Below are positions 46,374 through 59,300 of a DNA stretch of 64,000 nucleotides, in pieces (within the stretch, counting starts at the first letter, position 1; each line of letters opens with the position of its first letter). The notes under the pieces are model-generated. The model had not been told where the DNA came from. It saw only the letters and a program-made list of their open reading frames with translations, and ran no database searches. The translations under genes were made by a program, and so were the position numbers. The DNA comes from Penicillus capitatus (lineage: Eukaryota > Chlorophyta), in contig OZ287696.1 in assembly GCA_965649825.1 (NCBI GenBank), positions 434,001 to 498,000 of the forward strand. The letters are read 5' to 3'.

Positions 46374-47710
46374 ATGAACAACATCACGCACCTGGAGTGG
46401 TCATATGCTACGACACGTGGCTTCGAGATATATCGAGGCAAAGTCTCGAGCTACCGAAGCTCCGACCGCATGCGGCCCATGACACAAGGACGACAATGGA
46501 CGCTTCCGACAAACGCAGGCAGTGCACTGCCACAACGTCCAGTCCGTGGCCTCGCGCGACGATTTCCGCCGAGAAGACTATTTGGAAAGGGATCCAGACT
46601 AAAATGGTCTGCCATGCGAATGGATAGCGATTGGCAAGGAGAACACAGTCGACAGCGGAGCCTTCTCTCAACAGACGACGGCGAGACAGAGTTCGTGGCG
46701 GAGACACTATTGCCAACACGCTCTGGACTCTTTCGTCTCAGGGGATACAGACACAGCGTTTCAGCCTTCCTTCCCCTCATATGTATGTTCGAACTGTTGT
46801 GCAGGTGGATGGATGGCGGACGTGTTCCGAGCCGGCCGCTATTATCAGTGGTGACATCGAAGGACTCTCCGAAGTGCGTTCTGTTATACGATGTTCTGAA
46901 AGAATGTGTGATGTGTGTATGCAGGTTCCTGTTCGGGTTCACGACGCTTGTTTCACTTCAGGTGGGGCAGACAGCGGTTGACTCGTCGGATATCAACGTG
47001 GTGGTGCAGAGGTTCTTGGGTCCATGAAGTGTGACTGCGCCGAGCAATTGCAGCTTGCGCTAGCGTACATTCAAAAGAATTCTCCCGGAATGGTGATCTA
47101 TCTCCAACAGGAAGGACGGGGCATCGGATTGGCTAACAAAATCGCGGCATATGCCATCCAAGTGGCCATCGTATGGATCACTGTGCCTGTAAAGCGGATG
47201 CATGTCTTAGGAATCTGGTTTGGACACGGTGGATGCGAATACGGCATTGGGATTACCTATCGACTGTCGTGAATACACATCTGTTGCAAACATTCTCAAA
47301 GATTTGAACATTGGCAGCATCAAGCTTATGGTCACTCTATTGCAAGAAAGAGGGAAAAATCTAAGGTTTTCTGTCTAGACGAACAATCCTAGAAAAGTGC
47401 ATGTCCTGGAGAGCCTCGGTATTGAAATTACGGAACGGATTCCGTGTCTCGTTCAGCCCGGCCTATACAATCAAGTGAACTGCAGTTTCGGATCGGATCA
47501 AAATGATCATCAAGTGCGATCTGGTAGAGATATTTGGAGGTCAAAGAGAAACGCATGGATCATGTGTTGGACGGCAGTTGGTGTTTCTGGGATCACGATG
47601 GCGATCTTTCTGTGTTGGAACCAGGTCTGTGGCCCAGTTCTCCACTCTCCTCGTCTCATCGCGCTGCTGTAGGAAACGACGTGACACCTGAAGATCGTCC
47701 GACTGAGTGA
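46374..47710 (+). CDS. ribA: GTP cyclohydrolase II (riboflavin biosynthesis), stand-alone
   Basis: Opens GTP to the first riboflavin precursor. ATG 46374 opens an N-terminal extension of roughly 100 residues rich in Arg/Ser/Pro ([20 protein letters not shown]), fitting an organelle transit peptide. The domain reads [51 protein letters not shown] with the zinc Cys residues (C-F-T, C-D-C), [60 protein letters not shown]. The C-terminal extension ([20 protein letters not shown]) resembles the YLxxK-x-x-x-x-H end of the family. Five introns of about 45-60 nt; one ends GTGTGATGTGTGTATGCAG. No DHBP synthase domain is attached, unlike plant RIBA. Confidence 0.88.
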
Positions 47711-47874
47711 TACGTGGCTATACTCTATGTGCGTGATATGCCTGTCCTGACGACCTTTATTGTTTATGTGGACAATGATGTGACCTTTCATCATTTTCCT
47801 TGTCTTCGCTCGTTCGATACCGGCGCTGTTGTCGCGTTAACTCTGTCCGTTACTTGGCGAGAGCGACGTAGGAC

Positions 47875-49955
47875 ATGAGATTCAAGACGCTGCAGATAGT
47901 CTGGCACGAAAGTCAGCCAATCTTTGCGATCGAGTTTCTGTCAGACGGCGTCGTCGCCACTGGCGGTGCCGACAAAGTCATCCGCGTAGCCTTCTTACCT
48001 GTCTACTCGGCAACGCACCCATGAGCTTCATGTTCTAGACGTGGAGCGTAAGAGCCGTGATGCGGATGACGTCTTTGTGTGACGCTTTCTCTGCCGAAGG
48101 TCGATAAGAGTTTGGAAAAGAGCCTCGGCGTGACATTGGAGAGCGAATTGACTGGGCTCAACGGTTCCGTCAATTGCATTCGCCGTTCTCCTCGATGTGC
48201 TTTCCATCCTACCTGATGATCCTCATGAAAATCGCCGTGTCACGGACAGATGATCTGTTTGCAAGTGGAGGAGACAGAGGAGAAGTCATTGTGTGGAAAA
48301 GGAACGCAGAATATACAAAGGAGTCAGAAACGCAAGCAAAACCATGGAAGGCTGCTTCTTTCCTCAGGCACAGATAGCAGGTCATACTGAGTGAGACGAC
48401 GGTTAACTTTTCAGGGGTCATGCCAATGACATTTTTGATATGGACTGGTCATCTGATGGGTCATCCCTGGCGACGGTGTCGCTAGAAGGGGTCACAATTA
48501 TATGGGATATACAGAGAGAACAAGCAAAGGTCGTCGGAGATGGTTTTATACTTAAGAGAAGGGCGATGGATTTCTGGATGCGCAGATACGTTTGTGTGAT
48601 CATCATCATTACGTCCAAGGAGTGGCATGGGATCCTCTGAATCATTTCTTGGTGACACAAGGAGGCGATCGACGATGCAAGATCTACACACGATCTGCCG
48701 CATCGCATTCCAAGAAGGAGACGGCTGCCAAATCTGCAGGACAATGGAAAGTCGGAAGAACACTGCATAAAACAAAGAACGCCTTACGTACAGCAATCTC
48801 TGTCGTTCCGTCCACTGCTGACTGACAACGTCGATGCAGATGAAGAAGCATCACCATCTGCCAGAGAGTTTCTCTTTCACGACGACACCTTGACCAGCTT
48901 TTTCAGGCGACTGGCGTGGTCGCCTGAAGGTATGGATGGCATCCTTCGTGAGTTAGATGGCAGGGCGTAATGCAGGTTCGTTCCTGGTGGTTCCTGCTGG
49001 ATTGAAGAGATTTGGCTCTGAGAATCAGGCAGCCATCCACGTTGCATATGTATACATTAGAGGGAAATGGTACCTATATAATCCATTTGTGCAATATCGG
49101 GTTGCCCTGCCTGGTGGTGAATGTAGGTCAGTGCCTGGCGCTTGTCTGTTGGGCATCGGCGAGCCCTTTGTCGCCGTACGCTTCTGTCCGGTCCTCTTCG
49201 AGAACAGCACAGATGGCGACGAGAATGTGTTCTCGGATCTTCCCTACACGGTTGTATTTGCGTGTGCCACTCTGCACAGTGTCTTCATCTACACAACGCA
49301 GGTTACTACATGAGAGATGATCGATCGAGGTGTCCGTCATCTTGCCTTTGTGCAGAAATCCACGCCTGTCGCTTTGCTGTGCGGATTGCATTTTTCGACC
49401 ATTACGGATATGGCATGGTCTGCCGATGGGACACATCTGATGATCGCCTCTCGAGATGGCTACTGCACGGTGGTACAGTTTGAAGAAGCCGAACTGGGTG
49501 TACCCTTCGATCGTTCCACCCTCGCCAGCACCGATGCTGCGGCATCTGAATGGTTTGAATCTCTGGAAGAGGTGCAAAACCGCAAAGATCTGCTTCCTGC
49601 GAAGAGACACATCCGGCCACAGAAATTGGCGTCTGATGAAAAGAGACCTAATCTCGGGCGTCAGTGTCCAAGCGGCGTGCAGAGTCCAGCTCGTGCGAGA
49701 CGCAGGATCACGCCCATCGTTGTGGCAGAGGATGCCGAGGTCGAGAGCCAGACTGCGCCGCCCAAAGAGACAGACGAGAAGATCGCCGAGATGATGTCCT
49801 CTCGACAGACCCCGAGTTCCTCGTTCTTTTCAGAACTGAAGAGATTGGCCGGAAAGGACGAAGCCAAGACAGATTCTCCAAACAAAGGCACCACCTCATT
49901 GACAGATCTCTTTGCCATGAGCGCTCAACACGCCAAGGACCGCTTTGGACTGTAA
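47875..49955 (+). CDS. CHAF1B: Chromatin assembly factor 1 subunit B (CAF-1 p60)
   Basis: WD40 subunit of CAF-1, which deposits H3-H4 on newly replicated DNA. ATG 47875 gives MRFKTLQIVWHESQPIFAIE, then FLSDGVVATGGADKVIR. A 9-nt exon (48039-48047, encoding TWS) joins to VDKSLEKSLGVTLESELTGL. Further landmarks are DLFASGGDRGEVIVWKR, GHANDIFDMDWSSDGSSLAT, HHHYVQGVAWDPLNHFLVTQ, FHDDTLTSFFRRLAWSPEGS, SDLPYTVVFACATLHSVFIY, and LHFSTITDMAWSADGTHLMI with ASRDGYCTVVQFEEAELGVP. The F-H-D-D..SFFRRL and DGYC..V.FE..ELG..  blocks are diagnostic. A long C-terminal tail ends in an acidic/Ser-rich region and FAMSAQHAKDRFGL. One intron (48368-48414) begins with GC rather than GT. Confidence 0.9.
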
Positions 49956-50197
49956 GCAAAGCAGTGAGGAGCGGCAGGCAATCATACAAGTATGCCGAGC
50001 TGCGTGCGCTCTTACACAGCTAAAGACTCATCGTCAGTCAGATTATGTCTACGTACACGTATTAAATGAAAGGGGTTTGGCATTCTCAGCTTGTCTGCAC
50101 ATGTCGAGTGAATAATAGAGGCCTTCAGAGAACCCACCACGACAACAACGGCGACAATAACAACAATAACATAGAAAAGTGAGGTATCGACTGTCTT

Positions 50198-53100
50198 CTA
50201 CACTTCGAACGTTGTTGGACCAAATCCGTCGCAGTGCAATGCCCACATCTTATGAAACACCTTTTCGAGGTCTTTAACCCATCCCGCTGTGTCGAACAAT
50301 GGACAGGACAATCTTCGACGCTTTAACTCTTCTCTTAATCCAATACGTTTCTCATGATTCAAGCCTAGCTCCACAGCTTTCTCTTCGTACTCGACATGAT
50401 CCGTAACCACCATTTCACTCCCGAGACCGGTAGCCGTGCACAGACTCGCAGCCACACGAGATGCCATACGATCCAAGGGAAGAGTGATCATGGGACATCC
50501 ACCCCATAATACATCACAGCCTGTTGTGTGGGCATTGCACAGAGGGGTATCCAGGAAGACATCGGCCAAGCCAGAACGTTTGATATGGATATCTTTCTGT
50601 GCCACGTCTGTGAAAATGATTCTGTTGTGATCAACACCGTGATCCACAGCTCTTTGGCGGATCTTCTGTTCGCCGTAGGGAGGAAAACGCAACAACCAGA
50701 GAACGGAATCCGGAACGCGGTTCAAGATATTGCACCACGCTTCGAATGTCCTGGGATCGTATTTATACAGCTGATTGGAGCATGAGTAGATGATCTTGTC
50801 CTCGGGCAGTCCAAAATCGGTTCTGCTCGGCAAGTTCTCCCCTGTCAACAGATCTCTGTGTTGCTGTTTGTAGTCGTTGACAAAATAACAGTTGGGCATT
50901 AAGGCCAGTTTCTCTGAATAGCAGTCCCAGTGCTCTTGAGGGGCGACGACTTTGTCGGTGATCAAATACGGCAAGAAGGATGCACCTGTCGTTGCAGGGA
51001 ATCCCATGTACGAAGTCTGGATGGGAGCCGGAAGCAAAGCAAAGATCTCATTTCTGGCTCCTTTGGTATATCCATTTAAGTTTACGGCAATCTGGATACC
51101 GTCAGCAGAAATTTTGCCGGCGATATCGACGACGTTCCAGGAGGAGACATCAACGAAATGCTCGGCTTCTCGTTCGATCTTCTGACGCCATTCGGAATCA
51201 TCATTGGGGGAAAGCGCATAGCAGAACACTTCTATCTCCATACGATCATGGTATCCAAATACTGAGGCCATAAGATGCGACAGGGGATGGTTGCCAAAAT
51301 CACTGCTGACATATCCGATCTTCAATCTCTGTCCCGGAACCAGATGCGTGGCAGGCGGATGTGCAAACTTAGGCGCACCCAGACGCGATGCCGTCATCAA
51401 GCAGTGCTCTGCGTACTTCTTGCTAATTTCCAGTGCCAGATCTCGCGAGAAGGGATAGGCCATTGCATGGAAAGGCTGGACGGGTGGCAGCCTTCCGTTT
51501 GCCAGATCACGACGCACTTCACTCTCCAGTCTGAAAAAGAGATTGTCTCGGTCTTGCCAATCGCAGATACACTGCAAACTATGGACCAGATTAGCAAACG
51601 CCTCTGGGAAATCTGGACGAATCGTCAAGGCTCTTTTATAAGATGCAATCGCCACATCGTGCCGTGCTGCATCCTTGTATGCCGATGCCAGATTGGCATG
51701 AGCTTCAGGTGATTCAGGCTGCAACAGGGCAATGTGCTCGTAGCAGGAGATAGCTTCTGCTGCTCGTCCTTGCATCTTCAGAATGCCGCCCAGGTTGTTG
51801 TAAGCAACGGCCAATCTCTGCGCTTGTTGGGCAGCTGCAATTTGTGGATTGGTGCGATAGGCAGCTGCCATTGCAGCATTCTGAGGACGCTGGTACTGTA
51901 ACTGAATGCAGGATGTGTAACATTGAATGGCTTCTTCAGTACGGCCGGCTTCACGGAATGCGTTTCCCAAGTTATTGTAGGCTTCGGGAAAGTTAGGTTC
52001 AATCACGAGCGCTTGTTGATAAGTCTGAATGGATTGAGCCAATTTTCCTTGGTCGTAATAGATTCCTGTAAACTCCCCAGATTCAATGCAATCACTCTTT
52101 CAAAGAAGCTGGAAGGAACCTGCAAGGTTTCCAAGAGAGAGGGCACATCCCGGTCGGAGTTTGACCACTCGCTCAAAACATGCAGCAGCGTCGTCTTTTC
52201 TCTTGAGTTCTTTCAGGGAAACACCCATGCCTGTATAGGCATCGGCATAGTTCAGCTTCACTCTTATTGCTTGCTACACCATTCAAGAGTGGAATTTGAA
52301 TCAGAATGGCAAATGGGATGCTACTTCATAGCACATGACAGCTTGAAGGTGGTTTCCAGCTTCACGGAACAAGTCTCCCAAACCACGCCATGCCGGCGCA
52401 TAGGCTTTATTCAAACGCAGTGCTTCAGAGTAACATCTCTGAGCTGCCTGTCTGCCAACTTGTCCCTGAGCTCTCCACAAGTCACCCAGATTGTTATGTA
52501 CATCGACCTGTCACATCATATGCTTCGTTTGTAACGCGCTCGCGACATCGTGACAGAAACGCACTAGATTCGGATCTAGACGTAAAGCTGTCATGTAGCA
52601 TTCCATGGCTTGCGGAATTAGTCCCTTCTGCACAAGAGCACTCGCCATATTGTTATAAGCATCTGTGAAGCCTGGTTTCAATCGAATGGCAGACTGGAAA
52701 CACACAGACAACGACAGTATCTCGACAGGTGTCTTGTGGTGGATGTCGGACCTGATAGTAGATAATGGCCATATCATAATTTCCCATTTGTTGTAAAGCA
52801 TTAGCCAGATTAGCGTGCGCCTCTGCCATTGTTGGATCCAGAAGAATACATCGGTCGTTAAAGGCGATACATTGCTCATAGTTCTTCATCTGATAATAGA
52901 TCGCCCCTATCAAGAGCAAGACTTCGGTTCGATTTGAGTTCTCGACATATGCCTATCCAGCCAAACAGATGCATAACAGATAGATGGACAGATTCAGGCA
53001 CACGTACAGGTTGGCAGTTCTGTAGAGCCAGAGGGTAGTTTCCTTGACGATACGCTTCGTGCGCTTGACGTAGCAGCAGCTCTGGATCTTGCAACATGAC

Positions 53101-53553
53101 CGTCGCCTGCGAAGGCACTTGAACATTTCCTTGTAACACAGAAGCGTTCTGCATGACGTTGCTGTGCTGGTCCATCGCCCAGACGCCTGGAGACGGATTA
53201 TCAGTATCTCTATTCCCTGGCCGTATCCATCCACACCTTCCAGAACACATCCCTCGTTGACGCAACTCACCGTTTTCAAGCTCTTCGCGTGAGGCGCCGT
53301 AGTGGACGGACGCGACCGCCGTGCGCTGTTGTGGATGCATCAGTCCGTTTGCTTCGGTATTTGAGGCCGACGAGGAACGGTACGCCGAGTTCGTATCACG
53401 TCCGGAGACCGTCGCAATTCGAAAAGACGTCCCGTCATCGCCGACGCGTTCGTTTGTTGCGAGACCAAGCAAACGACTGTCGACCACTGCTGTCGCCCCG
53501 GGATCCATTCCATTCCCGACCCCACCCGGATTCTCTAAAGGCAAACCTGACAT
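50198..53553 (-). CDS. OGT: O-GlcNAc transferase (OGT/SECRET AGENT-type), TPR plus GT41 domain
   Basis: Adds N-acetylglucosamine to Ser/Thr of nuclear and cytosolic proteins. ATG 53553 begins a low-complexity leader (MSGLPLENPGGVGNGMDPGA). About ten TPRs follow (YNNLGNAFREAGRTEEAIQC, AHANLASAYKDAARHDVAIA). The GT41 catalytic region reads LKIGYVSSDFGNHPLSHLMA, IQIAVNLNGYTKGARNEIFA, LPAPIQTSYMGFPATTGASF, RVPDSVLWLLRFPPYGEQKI, FLDTPLCNAHTTGCDVLWGG and MASRVAASLCTATGLGSEMV. The catalytic His (NHPLSHLM) and UDP-binding Lys/His region are conserved. The end, FHKMWALHCDGFGPTTFEV, is the normal OGT C-terminus. TPR introns are short; one ends TGATGTGACAG. The first exons include a large charged linker whose edges are approximate. 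Animal- and SEC-type OGT is favoured over SPINDLY. Confidence 0.9.
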
Positions 53554-53833
53554 CGTTCGACGACCTCACCAAGGCTGTCGGCTCAAAATTCGATAAGACT
53601 ACGGCAAGCGAGGTTCCGTAGAGTAGCGCCACGTTTTAAAACGCACTTCCACGGACACCGCCACGCGACACGTACGCATTCAAGACAGTGAAGTTGATGT
53701 GACAGCGAGATGATCCGTTTGAACCCGCCTGACGTTATCATCGCGACAGTGACATGTTCACCAGTCCAGCCTCGTTCTTGTGGTCGTACAAACGCACGAC
53801 GCTGAATCGATTCTTCATCTCTTCGCACGCACA

Positions 53834-54211
53834 ATGTCTGTCGCCAGCCACGAATCGAACAGGAGCGTTTTCGAGTTAGTCGCCGAGCGATATCAATGGG
53901 TGCGTGAGAGCATGCGTCGTCCCTGGCGCATTATCCCTCCTAAGGCTCAGCCCGGTACGCAAACGGACATCGCCCCAGAAGAAAACCATTCTTTCGCGAG
54001 CTTTCGCTCAGAGCCGGCGCTCAAGGACGAGGACAAAGTGCACTCGTGGGATGACGGCGTGCCTGGACTGAAACATGTGGATTCGTTTGCGCTGTCAAAA
54101 GAAATGGTGCAGCAGGCAGAGGGCGAAGGAAAGGGCCCGTTTCGTTTTCTCAATAACATTTTATTGCAAGCCATTGCTGTTGTCTGCATCGTCTGCCTTA
54201 TCATCAAATGA
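53834..54211 (+). CDS. Tail-anchored membrane protein, unknown function (125 aa)
   Basis: A single-exon frame from ATG 53834 (MSVASHESNRSVFELVAERY). The body is hydrophilic (GTQTDIAPEENHSFASFRSE). The last 20 residues, ILLQAIAVVCIVCLIIK at the end, form one hydrophobic helix followed by a single Lys, the layout of a tail-anchored protein with a cytosolic N-terminus. No SNARE heptads are apparent. The start lies 280 bp from the divergent OGT start. Family not recognised; ER or outer-membrane location is an inference from the tail. Confidence 0.55.
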   Translation: MSVASHESNRSVFELVAERYQWVRESMRRPWRIIPPKAQPGTQTDIAPEENHSFASFRSEPALKDEDKVHSWDDGVPGLKHVDSFALSKEMVQQAEGEGKGPFRFLNNILLQAIAVVCIVCLIIK

Positions 54212-54617
54212 TGTGACGGCTGGCTGCAGTGAGCGTCTCTGGGTAGCAGCCGTCTCAACATGATTCACCACAAGGCATGCACGATTTCTCTTGTTTTTAT
54301 AAATCTTTCAGAAACAAACTACCTTTTGTCGTGAACTGTCTCTCGTCTCGAAGAATGAGAAGTGTGAGACTGAAGAGGAGAAACACCATTCCTTTTATCG
54401 TTTGTACATGTTGTTGTCTGATTGGACTGCGGGAAAGCCGAATATTCGGTTGAATCTGAGTGTTGATTGATATGCACCGTTGTCTATGCTGGATTCCTTT
54501 TACAATGAAAAGTGTTAATGGTATAGGATTGAGTGGATAGGCAGACAGACACTGATGGGGTCTTAACCGGATGGATCCGTCTTTGAGGAGTGCACTAGGT
54601 CATTGCCATCTCTCTAC
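54212..54617. other. Intergenic stretch, nothing recognised
   Basis: About 400 bp of AT-richer sequence between two co-directional genes. No repeat, TATA box of clear quality or coding frame is seen. Confidence 0.4.
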
Positions 54618-56182
54618 ATGATCGCGTACCGTATACCGACCGTATTTGTGCCTCTTACACGGCGAATCCGCACTCGCAGCGCGCTCGCATCGTCTTCTCT
54701 GTATCTGTGCGCAGCAGCATCGTCGAGAATGAGTGAACAATTGGCGTTGGTGTTGGTTGGCGATTTGATGATGGGTCGAGTTGTCGACGCAGCGCTAAGC
54801 AAACACGGTCTGCGCCACGTCTGGGGCAATTTCCAGCCACTCATGAGCGGCGGACTGGCACGCAATCAAATCGTGGCCGGAAACCTCGAATGTGCCAGTG
54901 CGTCTCGCGACTTCGCATCGAACACAGCTTGAGTGAATGGAGATGTGCAGTCACGACACACGAAGAGAAATACGAGAAGGAATTCAATTTCAAGCTATCG
55001 CCGACGAATGCACGTGTCCTGAGGTAGAGGACGAATGAGGGAAGAAGGACTGGTGGATGGCCTGGCTTAGGATGGCGGCATTAGACTACGTGTCATTAGC
55101 CAACAATCACTCCATGGATTTCTTGGCTCCGGGATTGCTGGAGACGCAGCGTGTGCTGGAAGATACCGGCATTGCGTTCTCTGGAGTTGGCAAAAAGAAA
55201 GAGGCCATGATGCCAGCCTATCTCAAAAAAGATGAATATAAGATCGCTTTCTTTTCATTTTCAGATCATTATGACAAATGGGCAGCAACAGACACCGTTA
55301 TCACGCCTTTTCTCAGCTGTTAGATGTTGATACGGCTTTTTGTCATAGGAGACCGGAATTAACTTCATTAATCCAGCAGACTACGATTTGAGTGAATTCA
55401 AGAAACAGCTGAAATTTGCTCGGGAGGAGAAGGGAGCCGATTTCGTGATGGTGTCGATTCATTGGGGTCCAAACTGGTCCTGGCATCCATCCGTCTCTAT
55501 CTGCAACCTGGCACACGATTTCGCCGAAGCGGGCGTAGACCTTGTCTTTGGTCACAGTGCCCATCACATTCAAGCAAGACACGAAAGCTGACGATCTGTA
55601 CCGATTACTGCACGGCAGGGAATTGAGGTCTACAAGGGTGTCCCGATCATTTACGGAGCTGGAAGCTTCGTGGACGACTATGCCCTGGAAAAACTGTATC
55701 GAAACGACCTCGGCTTTCTTTTCTGCGTTCGAATCGACAGAAGAAAAATCCAACAGTTTATATCCCTTACTCCCACGCCTTTCATTACCAAGCTAGAGAT
55801 TGTGCACAGAATCGAGCTGTTGCCAGCCAAGATCGAACACGTTCGACAAGCAGAGGGCGAAGATCCGCCTTACATTTCCAAGGCATATCCCTTCGATGGC
55901 CCAAACAGAGGCAGGAATGACCAGAGCGTGAATGGATGCTGTAGGTGATGCGTGCCGCAGGCGAAGATTACGAATGGTTATCGAAGAAGATGACGCAGCT
56001 GTGTCGTTTCTTCGGCACACAGGTGCGTGCATCTCATCTCATTTCCACCCTCATTATCAAACCCTATCTGCGGTGTTTAGATTGAGGATCGTGGGGAAGA
56101 GAAGGGCATGTGTATCGACATGGCACCGCACGAAATCAAGGTCAAGAAGAAAAACACTCCAAAGCAGTTTCCCGGTCCATAA
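54618..56182 (+). CDS. CapA-family (poly-gamma-glutamate capsule type) metallophosphatase-like protein
   Basis: CapA-like proteins have a calcineurin-type phosphoesterase fold; outside bacterial capsule operons their substrate is unknown. ATG 54618 leads to MSEQLALVLVGDLMMGRVVD (GD metal motif), IVAGNLE joined over an intron to FTTHEEKYEKEFNFKLSPTN, DYVSLANNHSMDF (the family's N-N-H), YKIAFFSFSDHYDKWAATD, ADFVMVSIHWGPNWSWHPSV (H-W-G), DLVFGHSAHHIQ (G-H-x-x-H) and YKGVPIIYGAGSFVDDYALE. All metal-site blocks are present in order. The last exon encodes IEDRGEEKGMCIDMAPHEIK and a Lys-rich end. Introns show it is a genuine eukaryotic gene and not contamination. Homologues occur in bacteria and some microbial eukaryotes. 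Confidence 0.8.
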
Positions 56183-56376
56183 ACGATCAACTAACCGTTT
56201 GTAATGCACATTGTGCAGTATACATATATCGTGCCGAACACGGCATCGGCCCGTTCTGAATGAAACATTTGTGATTTCGTGGCAAACGCGAAATTGCAAA
56301 ACGCGACTGTTTCAAAATCGTTTTGTTTTGTCTTTGCCGCGAATACGAGCATTGTTCCTCGAGTTCAACGCCACCG

Positions 56377-59300
56377 ATGGAGAACAGGCTAAGAAACTAT
56401 AGCAGACTTCTGTCCGGCAAGATCGTGGACGGCATCCGGCCAGATGTGGTGGACAAAAAGATGGACGCCGGTGCGTATGCTATAGAATGCCTTGTATCCC
56501 ATCCGGAACGCAGAGAAGCTTTTGTCTTGGAACGAGACATCGCGCTTTCAAGTGCTGAGCCATTGCCAGTGCGCTCAGAAGATGTTTGTCAGTCGATGGC
56601 GACGGCGGATATTGTACAAACGCCAAGAAGACCTTTCTGTTCCGAGGCGGATATCCTGGTGGAACGAATGTCTGTGACCAGAAGCAACAAAAGCGCCTTT
56701 GATACTGCCCAACGTAAAGTACGTCGTCCTTCGTCTGACCGATGCGGAATGTGGATGCCGCGTAGTTTACCGTGTTTGTTGCGACGAAGTTGACGACAAC
56801 GGACAGCGAAAGGGGCATCGATCACGTGCTTCGTCGTGTGAGCAAACTCAACGGCCACACGGTGGTCGAATTTCGAGACAGGGTCGATTTTAAGCCAAAT
56901 ACCTCAGTCATATACTTCAAGCCAAGCGGTCCACGTTGCCTTGTCGTCAAACAATTCATGGGAACCAGAGCTACCGTGACACCAATAGATACGGAGTTTC
57001 CCGACAGGTTGTTGTTCGAAGGCGACGCGCCGAATGAACCGCCGAGAGTTTGTCTGGAGTCCGTGGATATCAGTTCGATATTGTATCATGCCGTAGAAGA
57101 GCAGCAGTACTCGGATGACGTTAATGACATTCAGACTGAGCGACAGTGTCATCATCATTTGCCAATGTCAACGAGAGGCACGCAGGAAGATGGCAGCTCG
57201 TCTGTCCGCCGTGACCTTCCAACTGCTGACGGCAGAGGGCAGGACGAAGAAAGGGCAAGCACTCTTCAACCGTCAGGTGCACGTACGTGTATAGATCGCT
57301 GTCGGATTCAGGTCGGCTCGTCAACATCAAGATTGGCCCGGGAACCGACGACGTCGGCCGGCGACCGGATGTCTCGTGGTGCTGAGAAACATGCGATGCT
57401 CCGCAACATAGCTCGCCAGTTCACCGTCGAAGAGCTGGTGGACGCTCTGACGGAATGCTTTCCGCGCGATGATGTGCGACGGGCGTTTGAGACGGCAGAG
57501 CGTCAAACCACGGCGAGCATAGTGGCCGCGACATCATTAGATGACCAGAGCGTACAAGAAGAACGTCCGTTCAAGATGGCGTCTCGTGTGGAGATGCATA
57601 GACAGAGCTCTGTGGACATACTCGATCCCCTTTTCTGTCTAACAGAGTCAGCTGCATCGATAACTGAGGAAACGAGAGATGCAGCTAAGAGTCTATCCAA
57701 TCCCCCGGCGAAAATGACACGCACGTCGATATTCGCTGGGGACGGAATGGAGCATCGTTCACAAGCAGAGACAGAGGAATGGGGGCGCCCAGATGACGCG
57801 CTCTCCAAACGACACTATGAGAAAAAGGACATTGACGCACGTGTGATATGCCACCGTATTGACAGTTCCTCGTTGATGGATGAAAAATCTGTTGCGGAAA
57901 CAGCAAAAACGGGGCCAGAGGAAAGCACATGGTCGACAAAGATCGGAAGATCGAGTGTTACCACACTTCAGGATGGCGCTGGACCTTCGTCGAAGGGCTC
58001 TCAGCAGAGATCTATTTTGCCACTAAAACTGAAAAAGCGATCGGAGAATAGACACAAACCGTGTCTGGAAGATGAGATGTCAGATTCGACATCTTCAACA
58101 GGCGATGAGAAACCGCCGTGTCCCACAAACGTGAAAACCCCAAACGACGACGATGCCCAACTTCTACAATATGCAGAGTATGGCGTCAGCTCCTATGTAC
58201 GACAGAGGAGCACATTCTAATTGATTGTTCTAGGGACGCTCAAAGAAGCCAGCAGAAGATGGCCGTCCTCGTCAGGGGACAGGACGATGGTGAACGCGTG
58301 GAAAAACTGCTGGAATCATATAACGCTGTTTACTTTCCACCGTAATGGCCCTTACACGCTCGATGCATGCAACAATCTTGATACAGGGGAGCACTGAACG
58401 ACAGCAAGTTTGATAGGTTGCTCGACAAGCATAATATCTTGATTACGATGCCTTCCGTTTGGAAGAAGCTGTCAAGGGAGCGCCATCTGCCAAAAGTCAA
58501 ATATCTTGTAAGATTCAAGAGATCCGATAACCGATTTATGCAGATGTGCTGTCCGGTGGTAGGTGGATGTGTCCAACGGATATCATAGAGAGTGTCTTGA
58601 AGAGATCGTCAGGATCTATTCACAGCTAAGGTTTGAGGTAGAAACGAATATCAAGGTCGTGTGCATTCTCTTATTAACAGTATGGATGACGAGATTCTTG
58701 ACTTTTAGATGATAGACGTTAATCGATCAACGCCGAGCCTTTCTGGCACATCCACATCTGTCACAAAGCCTAAGACTCCATCCACAAGAACTCTTGTCCA
58801 CACGAACATAGAAGACAGAGCGAAGGAATTGAACTCCGAAACAGAATCGTTCATTGAACGCGCTGCAACTCTTCCACAGTTGCAGACCCAGGGAGACGAC
58901 AAGGGTCCACATAAAGAGTACGTTATCAACCTTTCGGAAGAAATACATCAAGTTGTCGAAGACACGAAGAACACAGTAAAACGCTTGATTGGACACGTGA
59001 ATCGGAATCTTCGGGAAATAGGTTTGTTCAACTAAGTTTATGCCGTTCTGATTGCATGGACGTTTGTTTTTCTCGTAGGCATCCAACCAGTCGATGCAAC
59101 GATTAGTAACGAGCGTGTCTCTATTGCTTTCGATGGAGCTGTGAAAAACTGGGCATCAAAGACAGAGAAGAACATCAAAGGGCTGCGAGAGAGAGATCTG
59201 AAACAATTTGAAGATTGCCTCAACCTCGTTATGTGTCTATCTGAAAGTACTATTCTCATTCCCTTTAGCGGGATAAAGTACGTAAGAACAGTCATCAAGT

